From Fen-1231 sp035286465 (GTDB lineage Bacteria; Gemmatimonadota; Gemmatimonadetes; Gemmatimonadales; Gemmatimonadaceae), in contig DATEDF010000046.1 of assembly GCA_035286465.1 (NCBI GenBank), positions 14,544 to 78,543 of the forward strand: DNA of 64,000 nt, given 5' to 3'. A program made the position numbers and the translations under genes. The notes under the pieces were generated by a model. The model was not told the DNA's origin, made no database searches, and saw nothing but the letters and a program-made list of their open reading frames with translations. Positions 19,878 through 27,207 of the stretch are shown here, piece by piece; the stretch's first letter is position 1; every line of letters starts with the position of its first letter.

Positions 19878-20795
19878 ATGTCTCCGGCTGTGCCCGCCAC
19901 GCCTCGCCCGTCGCTCACGACCGCCCACCTCGCCCTCGCGGGCGCGCAGGTGGCTTTCGGACTCTTCCCGGTGTTCGGACAGATCGTGCTCCAGCCGGGC
20001 GGGTTGTCGCCGTTGGGCGTCGCCGCCTGGCGCGTCACCGCGGGCGCCGCGATGCTCCTCGCCCTGGCCTTCGCCGTGCACGGCCGGTCCGCCCTGCCGG
20101 CGCGCGCGGACATTCCGCGATTCGCGGCGGCGGCGTGGTGCGGGGTCGCGGTCAACCAGTGGCTCTTTCTCCTCGGGCTCTCGCGCTCGACACCGATCAA
20201 CGCAGCGCTGATGACCTGTCTCATCCCGGTCTTCACCGTCGCGCTGGCGACGGCGGTCGGGCAAGAAGCCTTCAGCGTCACGCGGCTCGCCGGCGTCCTC
20301 GTCGCCCTGGGCGGCACGCTCCTCCTGGTGCTCGACCACGGCCTCACCACGCTCGGCCGCTACGGCGCCGGGAACCTCCTCCTCGTGGGGAACGCGCTCT
20401 TCTATTCCGGCTACCTGGTCGTCTCCAAACCGCTCCTCCGCCGCTACCCACCGCTCGTCGCGATCGCCTGGTCGTATGCCCTCGCCCTCCCCTTCGTTCC
20501 CCTGTTCGCGTGGAGGCAGCCCCTCGTACCCGAGCCCGGGCACGCCGTCGCGTGGTGGGCGCTCGCCTACATCATCGCCTTCCCCACGGTGCTCGCCTAT
20601 CTGCTGAACATGTTCGCGCTCGCGCGCGTGCGCGCGAGCACCGCGGCGATCTACATCTACTCGCAGCCGTTCGTGGCGGGGCTCGCAAGCTGGGTGGTGT
20701 TCCGGGAGCGGCCGACTCCGGCGATGCTCCTCGCGGCGCCGGCGCTGTTCATCGGAATCTGGTTGGTGTCGCGGAGGGCGCTGGCGGACGGCTGA
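19878..20795 (+). CDS. EamA/DMT family transporter
   Basis: 305 residues from ATG 19878 (an upstream GTG at 19851 would add nine residues that are unlike the family). Ten hydrophobic segments form two EamA repeats, with the repeat hallmarks PLGVAAWRVTAGA early and STAAIYIYSQPFVAGLASWVVFRERPT late. The family exports amino acids, nucleotides or related metabolites across the inner membrane; the substrate here is unknown. It is a single gene between two minus-strand operons. The 200 bases upstream show no other feature. Confidence 0.85.
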   Translation: MSPAVPATPRPSLTTAHLALAGAQVAFGLFPVFGQIVLQPGGLSPLGVAAWRVTAGAAMLLALAFAVHGRSALPARADIPRFAAAAWCGVAVNQWLFLLGLSRSTPINAALMTCLIPVFTVALATAVGQEAFSVTRLAGVLVALGGTLLLVLDHGLTTLGRYGAGNLLLVGNALFYSGYLVVSKPLLRRYPPLVAIAWSYALALPFVPLFAWRQPLVPEPGHAVAWWALAYIIAFPTVLAYLLNMFALARVRASTAAIYIYSQPFVAGLASWVVFRERPTPAMLLAAPALFIGIWLVSRRALADG

Positions 20796-20855
20796 TGCAC
20801 GACGCCCCGCCGGCACATCGCGGGCGGGGCGTCGCGATCCTGACCGCGAACGCGC

Positions 20856-22775
20856 TCAGCGCGCCGCGTTCGCCAGGTCGCCCACCGAGGACGCGAGCGT
20901 GTGCGCCCTGGGGGAGTCGGAGGCGCCGTTGGCGTCGGCGTGCAGATGCACCGCCAAGGCCGCCAACGCGTTCTTCCGCGCCTGCCCCGACAGCTTCTCG
21001 GCGTTCGCGAGACCGGTCCTCGCCGCGGCGATCTTGTCCGCCGCCTGCCCTCTCGTCCGCTCGAGCTGGTCCAGATACGCGCGCGCGAGCGCGAAGCTCG
21101 GCGGCCAGACCATCTTCGGCTGCCCCTGTGCGTTCAGGTAGTCGTAATGCACGGTCTTGGCCGCCTCGATCTCGTTCTGCGAGATGAAACCGCTCGGCAC
21201 GAGCTCGAAGATGTCGAGCCCGCGCGCGATCTCGGAGCTGACGATGAGGCCGTTGTACCAGTACACCGACCACGACCCGCCGCTCACCATGCGATCGGCG
21301 GCCAGCGGTCCGCGGTCGTGGAACGCGATCTCCTTCGGGTGCGACGGATCGGTCCAGTCGAACACCGAGATGCCTCCCTGATACCACCCTTGCACCATCA
21401 CGTCGCGCCCCGGAATCGGGAGGAGCGACCCGTTGTGGGCGACGCAGTTCTCCAGCGAAGTCTGGGCGGCCGGCACCTTGTAGTAGCTCGTGAACGACAT
21501 CTGGTTGTTCTGGAGCGTGAAGATCGCGTCGGCTCCCCACTCCATCCGGTCCGACGCGCGGCACTTGGGACCGCCGCCACCGCCCCACTCGTCGGTGAAG
21601 AGAACCTTCGTGCCGTCGTTGTTGAACGTGGCCGAGTGCCAGAAGGAGAAGTTCGAGTCGGCGACGGCGCCGATGCGCTTCGGGTTCCTGGCGTCGGTGA
21701 TGTCGAGGAGGAGTCCGTACCCGCCGCACGCGCCCCCCGCCCGCCCTATCGCCGGGTAGACCGTGATGTCGTGGCACTGCGTGGGGCCCCTCGGAACCGC
21801 GGCACCGCCGCGTCCGCGACCACCGCCGCGCCCGCCAGCCGCCCCGCCGCGACCGCCGCGGCCGGCACCGCCCCCACGTGCGGCGGCAGCCGCCGCGTTT
21901 GCCGCGGCGTCAATCGAGTCGGCAGTGCTTCGCGCCGAGTTCCTCGGAGCCGGGGTCAGGTCGGCGAGGATCGGTGGCTTGGACACCACGCGCGACTGCT
22001 CCGGATGCGCCAGCGGCACCTGGATCACTTCGATCTTGAACAGCTCGGAGTTCGGATCCAGGCTCGGCTCGAGGTCCGAGCATCCCGGGACTTCGGTTGG
22101 CGACCGCACTGGCGCATTGCCCGAGATGTAGATGTAGACGTTCTCCTTGTCCTTCGGGTCTTCGACCACGGTGTGCGTGTGCGAGCCGCGGCACGTCTGC
22201 ACGTTGCTGATGTACCGGGGATTCGAGATGTCCGTAGCGTCGAAGATGCGGAGGCCCCTGATGCGCTCGAGGCTCACCGTGTCGCTCACACCCTGCCCGC
22301 CGCAGTCCAGCCGTGCCGTGCCGGCTTCAGCCGAGACGAACAGCAGGTTGCCGTACACCGACACGTCGCTCTGCGACGCCGGACAGTAGAACGAGGTCTT
22401 GAGCACCGGCCGTCGGGGATTCGAGATGTCCCAGACCTGGTAGCCGTTGTAGTTCCCCTGGAACGCGTAGTTCCCCTTGAATGCCAGGTCGGAGTTGGTG
22501 ACGCCGTTGAACCGCTCGGGTGAACGGGTCGCCGAGAGCATCCGCAGGTTCCAGATCGCCTCGGCGGCCGCGGTGTCCACGATGCGCCGGACGCTGTCCG
22601 TCGGCGACCGCTTCATCGTTCCGGGCCGGAGCCCGACTCGCGGATCGGGGTTGGGAGCGGTGGTGGACATGTCGGGCGCGGGCGACGGCCCCGCGCCGGC
22701 CGACGTCGTTGACGATGTCGAGCAGGCGGCGGAGAGGAGCCCGAGCGCAAGAGCGCCGATCCGGTGCGGGTTCAT
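20856..22775 (-). CDS. LVIVD-repeat exported lipoprotein
   Basis: 639 residues. The lipobox is LSAAC near residue 18. The body holds beta-propeller-like repeats of the LVIVD type, recognisable as YQVWDISNPRRPVL, LRIFDATDISNPRYI, LLLDITDARNPKRIG and ISVFDWTDPSHPKEI. A Gly/Arg/Ala-rich insert (about 290-330) separates the first two repeats from the rest, and a C-terminal helical tail (about 560-639) follows. Repeats of this kind make cell-surface interaction propellers; no enzyme motif is seen. Its ATG overlaps the TGA of the DUF305 gene, so both come from one transcript. Confidence 0.8.
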   Translation of the reverse strand: MNPHRIGALALGLLSAACSTSSTTSAGAGPSPAPDMSTTAPNPDPRVGLRPGTMKRSPTDSVRRIVDTAAAEAIWNLRMLSATRSPERFNGVTNSDLAFKGNYAFQGNYNGYQVWDISNPRRPVLKTSFYCPASQSDVSVYGNLLFVSAEAGTARLDCGGQGVSDTVSLERIRGLRIFDATDISNPRYISNVQTCRGSHTHTVVEDPKDKENVYIYISGNAPVRSPTEVPGCSDLEPSLDPNSELFKIEVIQVPLAHPEQSRVVSKPPILADLTPAPRNSARSTADSIDAAANAAAAAARGGGAGRGGRGGAAGGRGGGRGRGGAAVPRGPTQCHDITVYPAIGRAGGACGGYGLLLDITDARNPKRIGAVADSNFSFWHSATFNNDGTKVLFTDEWGGGGGPKCRASDRMEWGADAIFTLQNNQMSFTSYYKVPAAQTSLENCVAHNGSLLPIPGRDVMVQGWYQGGISVFDWTDPSHPKEIAFHDRGPLAADRMVSGGSWSVYWYNGLIVSSEIARGLDIFELVPSGFISQNEIEAAKTVHYDYLNAQGQPKMVWPPSFALARAYLDQLERTRGQAADKIAAARTGLANAEKLSGQARKNALAALAVHLHADANGASDSPRAHTLASSVGDLANAAR

Positions 22776-23446
22776 CGAGGGGGTCCCTGGAGTGAGGTGA
22801 GCATCTTCTGCATCCGTTCGATCTCGGTGGTCTGGTCTATGTACACGTCGTTGGAGAACTTGAACACGATGTCGTCCTGCGCGGCACCCGGCGACGCGTT
22901 CAACTCGTTCACCATGTCAATCGCGCCTTGATGGTGCTTGATCATGCCGAGGAGGAAGAGCCGGTCGAACTCGACGCCGCGGGCCTTGTCGAGCGCCCCC
23001 ATCTCCTCGTCGGTCAGCATCCCCGGCATGAGCATCTCGTGCTCCATTCCGCCCATCTTCATCTTCATCCGCGTGGCGTTCGCCGACGGCACCGCTTCGC
23101 CCCGGTCGCCAAGCCATGTCTGCATCAGGCCGATCTCGTCGGTCTGGCCCACGACGATGCGCTCGCAGAGCCGCTGCAGCGCGGCGCTCGCGCCGTGCGA
23201 GGCAGCCCAGCCGGCCATCACCACCGCCTGCGCGTGGTGGGCGATCATCCCGGTCATGAAGTGGACGTCGGCGCGGGTGTAGGGATACCGGCCGTCCGGG
23301 GCAGCCGGCTTGGCGCCAGGCACGAGCGGACCGGCCGCGGGCCGGACCGCCGCATTCGCCGGCGAGCGGGTGGCACTGGTACACGCGGTCCCGGCAGCCG
23401 CCGCCAGCACGGCGGTGGCGATCGTTCGCGAAAGCAGAGGTGTCAT
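22772..23446 (-). CDS. DUF305 (ferritin-like) exported protein
   Basis: 224 residues from ATG 23446, which has AGGAG upstream and begins a lipoprotein signal (ATAVLAAAAGTAC). Two DUF305 halves carry the paired-His motifs FMTGMIAHHAQAVVMA and FLLGMIKHHQGAIDMV, separated by a Met-rich stretch (MKMKMGGMEHEMLMPGM). DUF305 proteins are four-helix, ferritin-like periplasmic proteins often linked to copper or silver resistance. The Met-rich segment fits Cu(I) binding, but this is inference. First gene of a two-gene operon with the LVIVD lipoprotein and divergent from the thioredoxin gene. Confidence 0.85.
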   Translation of the reverse strand: MTPLLSRTIATAVLAAAAGTACTSATRSPANAAVRPAAGPLVPGAKPAAPDGRYPYTRADVHFMTGMIAHHAQAVVMAGWAASHGASAALQRLCERIVVGQTDEIGLMQTWLGDRGEAVPSANATRMKMKMGGMEHEMLMPGMLTDEEMGALDKARGVEFDRLFLLGMIKHHQGAIDMVNELNASPGAAQDDIVFKFSNDVYIDQTTEIERMQKMLTSLQGPPR

Positions 23447-23540
23447 GCGGCTCGTTCTCCTGAACAGACGGCCCGAAGCGCGTGGTGCCGGATGACCGGC
23501 GCCGTCCTCTCCCTGTGCCGGCGGGTCCGCCGACCATTTA

Positions 23541-23553
23541 GTATGCGACATAC
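23541..23553. promoter_or_regulatory. Perfect palindrome in the DUF305/trxC divergent region
   Basis: GTATGCGACATAC has perfect 5-base arms around CGA and lies near the middle of the 157-base divergent intergenic region, about 95 bases before DUF305 and 50 before the thioredoxin start. It could be an operator for a dimeric regulator acting on both genes. A single site; no known regulator matched. Confidence 0.35.
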
Positions 23554-23603
23554 GGGCGGCGTTGGTAACCCGCTCACCGGGCACGCTCGAACTCGAGGGC
23601 ACG

Positions 23604-24065
23604 ATGACGGACGTCACGGCAACCACGGGCGCGAAGCACCTCCAGCTTCACTGCCAGTTCTGTGAGACCTGGAACCGCGTAGACGCGGCCCGCGCCGCGG
23701 ACCGGCCGAAGTGCGGGAACTGCGCGCGCCCCATGCTGCTCGACCGCCCGTACGTGCTGACCGAGGAGACGTTCGATCGCACGATCAAGGAGAGCGAGAT
23801 CCCCGTGTTCGTGGACTTCTACGCGGATTGGTGCGGCCCGTGCAAGATGATCGCCCCGGCGGTGGACGAGCTGGCGCTCGCGTTCCAGGGCCGCGCGCTC
23901 GTGGCGAAGCTCGACACCGATCGCGCACCCGCGATCACACAGCGACTCGGCATCCGTGGAATCCCCACGGCGATCGTGTTCAAGGCGGGCGAGGAGTTCG
24001 CGCGCCAGACGGGGGCGGTGCCGAAGCAGGTGCTCGAGGAGATGCTGGCGCGGGCGACGGCCTAG
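23604..24065 (+). CDS. trxC: Thioredoxin 2-type protein with N-terminal zinc ribbon
   Basis: 153 residues from ATG 23604, chosen because GAGGG precedes it and the family begins here. Residues 11-38 carry CQFC and CGNC, the Cys4 zinc ribbon of TrxC-type thioredoxins. The thioredoxin domain follows, with VDFYADWCGPCKMIAP as the active site and the cis-Pro in GIPTAIVFK. It reduces protein disulfides in the cytoplasm and in the family is tied to oxidative stress. It stands opposite the DUF305 operon with a palindrome between them. Confidence 0.92.
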   Translation: MTDVTATTGAKHLQLHCQFCETWNRVDAARAADRPKCGNCARPMLLDRPYVLTEETFDRTIKESEIPVFVDFYADWCGPCKMIAPAVDELALAFQGRALVAKLDTDRAPAITQRLGIRGIPTAIVFKAGEEFARQTGAVPKQVLEEMLARATA

Positions 24066-24139
24066 TGTCGCTGCTCTGTGGGCCCGCCGGCGCCAGCGCG
24101 CGCCACCTGCGCGCCTCGTGCGTGCCGCGTGCGCGCCTC

Positions 24140-24178
24140 GTGCGCTCCGCGTGCGCTCCGCGTGCGCTCCGCGTGCGT
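24140..24178. repeat. 11-base tandem repeat downstream of trxC
   Basis: Three full copies of GTGCGCTCCGC plus a partial fourth, preceded by diverged copies from about 24115. They fill the convergent gap between trxC and the barrel gene and touch its stop codon. Nothing suggests a gene or an array function. Confidence 0.8.
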
Positions 24179-27090
24179 CAGAAGAACGGCTGGTAGCGCG
24201 GCTTCCAGAAGCGATCGTACGTGAGGCCGACCCGGAGCTGCACGTTCCTCCCGAATGCGCTCGTGGCGGCGACCTTGCCCTGAAAGAAGAACAGGTCGGC
24301 CGTGACCGAGAGCGCGAGCTCGTCAACGAGGGGCACCAGCAGGTCGTGCACCATGTTGTACCGCAGTGCGAGCTGGCTCGCGTTGTTTTCGCGCGACGGC
24401 AGGAAGTACGTCAGGTCGCTTCGGAGGCGGTACGTCACGTGCCCGGCATCGGCGCGACGCAACCCGCCGAAGCGCCGCACCAACTCCGCCCGCGACTGAA
24501 CGCCGTACTGCACGTTCGGACGGCCGAAGTCGTTCTCCAGCGCGAGGGCGAACTCGACGCGCCGCCAGGTCGCGCCCGGAGCGACAAGCAGCCCGGCGAT
24601 CGCGCGCGCGGCGAGCTGTCGCGGGTTCCGCGTGCCGGTCGCCCGATCCTCCGTCGCCGTGAACTCCGTGTCGAACTCTCCGCGCGCGAACGGCCAGAGG
24701 CGCCGGGTGGAACCTGACCGCGCAGAAGGGCGGAACGTCAGGTCGAACTTGAGGTCGTCGGCCGACTCGGTGACGTCGTCGCGCCCACCGCTGCCGACGG
24801 TCTGGCGCGCGTAGCTCAACGTGACGCCAAGGTCGGTCGCGGAGGTCGGCCGCTCGTGCGTGAGCACGAATCGCCCGCCGACGCCCGTCACCCACGAGTT
24901 CTTCGCCGTCACGCGGCTCTCGGGGACACTGCCGTAGCCGTCGTTCGCCTGCACCTGGTTCATGGAGAACCACAGGGTCGGGCGATCGAAGGTGAAACTG
25001 AGCAGACTCACGAACGCGGGATCGGGAGCGAGCCGCGCCGCGACCTGGTCCAGGTAGGCGTCGCCGCGCCAGTTGGCGCGAATCCGCTGCAGCTCCCCGA
25101 ACACGAAGTCCTTGAGCGCCAGTGACGCGCCGTCGCTCGACGGCACGAGGTCGCCTCCCGGCCCGAGTCTGAAGAGCCGGCGGACGCGTCGGCCTCGCGC
25201 GAAGTAGAGGGAGCGAGCGCCCTCGAACAGCACGTCCGTGGTGGCGACGCGATAGTACGTCTGGTCCTGGAGCGTGTGACCCAGGACCGTTCCGCGCGCG
25301 AGGTTGATGCCGCTCGTGGCGAGGTCGCCCCGCGTGTCCGAGCGGAGCAGTGCCTTGAGATCGGCTCCAAGCACATCCACCAGGACGGTCTGGTCCTCCG
25401 TCCAGAGCCACGCGCCGATCTCGTTCTCGTGCAGCTTGCCGATCATCGGGGGGAACTGGTCCAGCCGCCGGATGACGGCCACCTCGGCCCGGCCCTGGCT
25501 CCGCAGCAGGCGGGCCATGAACGCCTCCCACATGCTCTTCGAGACCCGTCCCTGCGCCGTGACGTCGTCGAACGCGCGCAGCGCCGGCTGCCGGTCTTCC
25601 AGCTCGACGAATGCGGGGAACATCAGTTCCCCGCGCGGCCGCCGCACGACCGTCGCCATCCGCGCAATCATCCCCACGATGGCGGTATCAGGCGCAATGC
25701 GGTCCGTCACCGCGTCCAGGTGGTGCTCGACCGCCGCCAGAAAAGCGCCCTGGCCATCCGGGCGCGGGCGGAACTCGAGGTCGAGCCGGCCGACGCCGAG
25801 GCCGTTGGCGGCGCTTCGCGCGATGAGCGCCGGCGTGCCCGGACGAGCGAACGGCCGCTCGGGCAGCTCGACGCGCGTATGCGTCACCTCAGGAGCCCAT
25901 CGGACCGGCAGGTCCGCGACGATGGCGTCAATGCCGGGCACCTCCGTCGCGAGCTGCGCGTTGTCCGCGGGATCCAGGTTGGACAGCACCACGACCGCCG
26001 TGGCCCCCTCGGCGCGGAGCCGCGTCACTTCCCGCCGGGTGGCGGTGATCGGCGACTCGAACGAGAAGTCGTCGAGGACGGCTCGCGGCAACCGGTCGCG
26101 CACGCTCGTGTTCACCAGGCCGAGCAGGCCGAGGCGCACCGGGCCCTCGCCGATCACGCGGCGTGTGATGAAGAGCGTGGAGTCCTTCGCCCGGACGTTC
26201 GCGGCGAACAGCCCGACCGCCGGGAACTCCTCGTGCAGCTTCGTGAGCGCCGCGGCTCCGAGGCCCAGCTCGAACTCGAACGGGACCGAGACCGTGTACC
26301 CCAGCTCGCGGAGGGCGGTGAAATCGAGACGCGCGCGATCCGCGGGCGGCATGTCGGCGTCGCCGGCCTGATGACCGAGGTCGGCCGTGACGATCAGGTC
26401 GGAGCGCGGCCGCGTGGCCCCCCGGGTCCCGCGCAGGAGCGTGGCGCGCGGTCCAAGCTCCCCGAGGTTCAGGGGAAGCTCGAAGAGGCGGGAATCGAGC
26501 ACGTCCACGCGGTTCATCTCGCCCGTCGTCCACGCCGAGGGGTCCTGGGGCCAGACGGCGCCGGGCCGCTCGACGATGATGATGCGATTGTCGCGCGGGG
26601 ACCGGAGCCGCGACACCGTCACGCGCGTCTCGACCAGGTCCGGGAAGTCGAGCCGGCGGCGCGGGTTGCGCTTGATCATCGCAAGCAGGTCCGGCGAGGG
26701 CCGCCACGGATCCTGGAGCAGGAGCACGTTGGCCGAGATGAGGGCGCGGACGGTGTCGAGCCGTTCGGCCTCGGCGCGCCGGGTGAGCGTGAAGGCCAAC
26801 TCGTCGCCCTGTGGCTCGTCCGACGGCAGGAACACCACGATGCCCGGCGCGCGCCAGGCCATGTGACTGACGAGCTTGAACGGGACACGCTCGGCGGCGG
26901 CGCGCTCCGTGAGCAGCTCGTGCTCGTCCTGCGAGCGCCGCACGCCGAGCGCCCCGAGGCTTCGCCCGGTGTAGACGAGCGACACTCGCGCGGAGTCAGG
27001 GATCACCTGGGCCCCGGCGGTCCACGCGAGCGCGGCACACGCCGCGCTCAGCAGAAGGAGCCGGCGCCACGAATACGGGAGGAAACGCAC
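24178..27090 (-). CDS. Degenerate 5'-nucleotidase-like protein fused to a probable outer-membrane beta-barrel
   Basis: 970 residues, GTG start, signal peptide ending near WTAGAQ. The first ~390 residues follow the UshA/5'-nucleotidase layout (VSLVYTGRSLGALG, LIVTADLGHQAGDADM, LRELGYTVSVPFEFELG, VGLFAANVRAKD), but the metal-binding Asp-His-Asn signatures are mostly altered. Residues ~390-650 resemble the nucleotidase C-terminal substrate domain. The last ~300 residues are alternating strands ending in QLRVGLTYDRFWKPRYQPFF, with the terminal Phe of outer-membrane barrels. This looks like a surface protein whose nucleotidase part may bind rather than cut. Residue alignment by model is needed to prove loss of metal ligands. 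Confidence 0.6.
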   Translation of the reverse strand: MRFLPYSWRRLLLLSAACAALAWTAGAQVIPDSARVSLVYTGRSLGALGVRRSQDEHELLTERAAAERVPFKLVSHMAWRAPGIVVFLPSDEPQGDELAFTLTRRAEAERLDTVRALISANVLLLQDPWRPSPDLLAMIKRNPRRRLDFPDLVETRVTVSRLRSPRDNRIIIVERPGAVWPQDPSAWTTGEMNRVDVLDSRLFELPLNLGELGPRATLLRGTRGATRPRSDLIVTADLGHQAGDADMPPADRARLDFTALRELGYTVSVPFEFELGLGAAALTKLHEEFPAVGLFAANVRAKDSTLFITRRVIGEGPVRLGLLGLVNTSVRDRLPRAVLDDFSFESPITATRREVTRLRAEGATAVVVLSNLDPADNAQLATEVPGIDAIVADLPVRWAPEVTHTRVELPERPFARPGTPALIARSAANGLGVGRLDLEFRPRPDGQGAFLAAVEHHLDAVTDRIAPDTAIVGMIARMATVVRRPRGELMFPAFVELEDRQPALRAFDDVTAQGRVSKSMWEAFMARLLRSQGRAEVAVIRRLDQFPPMIGKLHENEIGAWLWTEDQTVLVDVLGADLKALLRSDTRGDLATSGINLARGTVLGHTLQDQTYYRVATTDVLFEGARSLYFARGRRVRRLFRLGPGGDLVPSSDGASLALKDFVFGELQRIRANWRGDAYLDQVAARLAPDPAFVSLLSFTFDRPTLWFSMNQVQANDGYGSVPESRVTAKNSWVTGVGGRFVLTHERPTSATDLGVTLSYARQTVGSGGRDDVTESADDLKFDLTFRPSARSGSTRRLWPFARGEFDTEFTATEDRATGTRNPRQLAARAIAGLLVAPGATWRRVEFALALENDFGRPNVQYGVQSRAELVRRFGGLRRADAGHVTYRLRSDLTYFLPSRENNASQLALRYNMVHDLLVPLVDELALSVTADLFFFQGKVAATSAFGRNVQLRVGLTYDRFWKPRYQPFF

Positions 27091-27207
27091 CCGCGAAGTC
27101 TCCCTCCATCGCCTGTGGTGCGCCAGTCCCGCCTGTCTCGCGGGGCGGGATCTCCGAAACCTCGATGGCCGTCGAGCGTCAGCCGCGGAGGAGCGCGCGG
27201 CAGGTTG

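Noticed and set aside
24110..24178. Possible CRISPR-like repeats
   Set aside because: Units of 11 bases are directly adjacent with no spacers; it is a simple tandem repeat.
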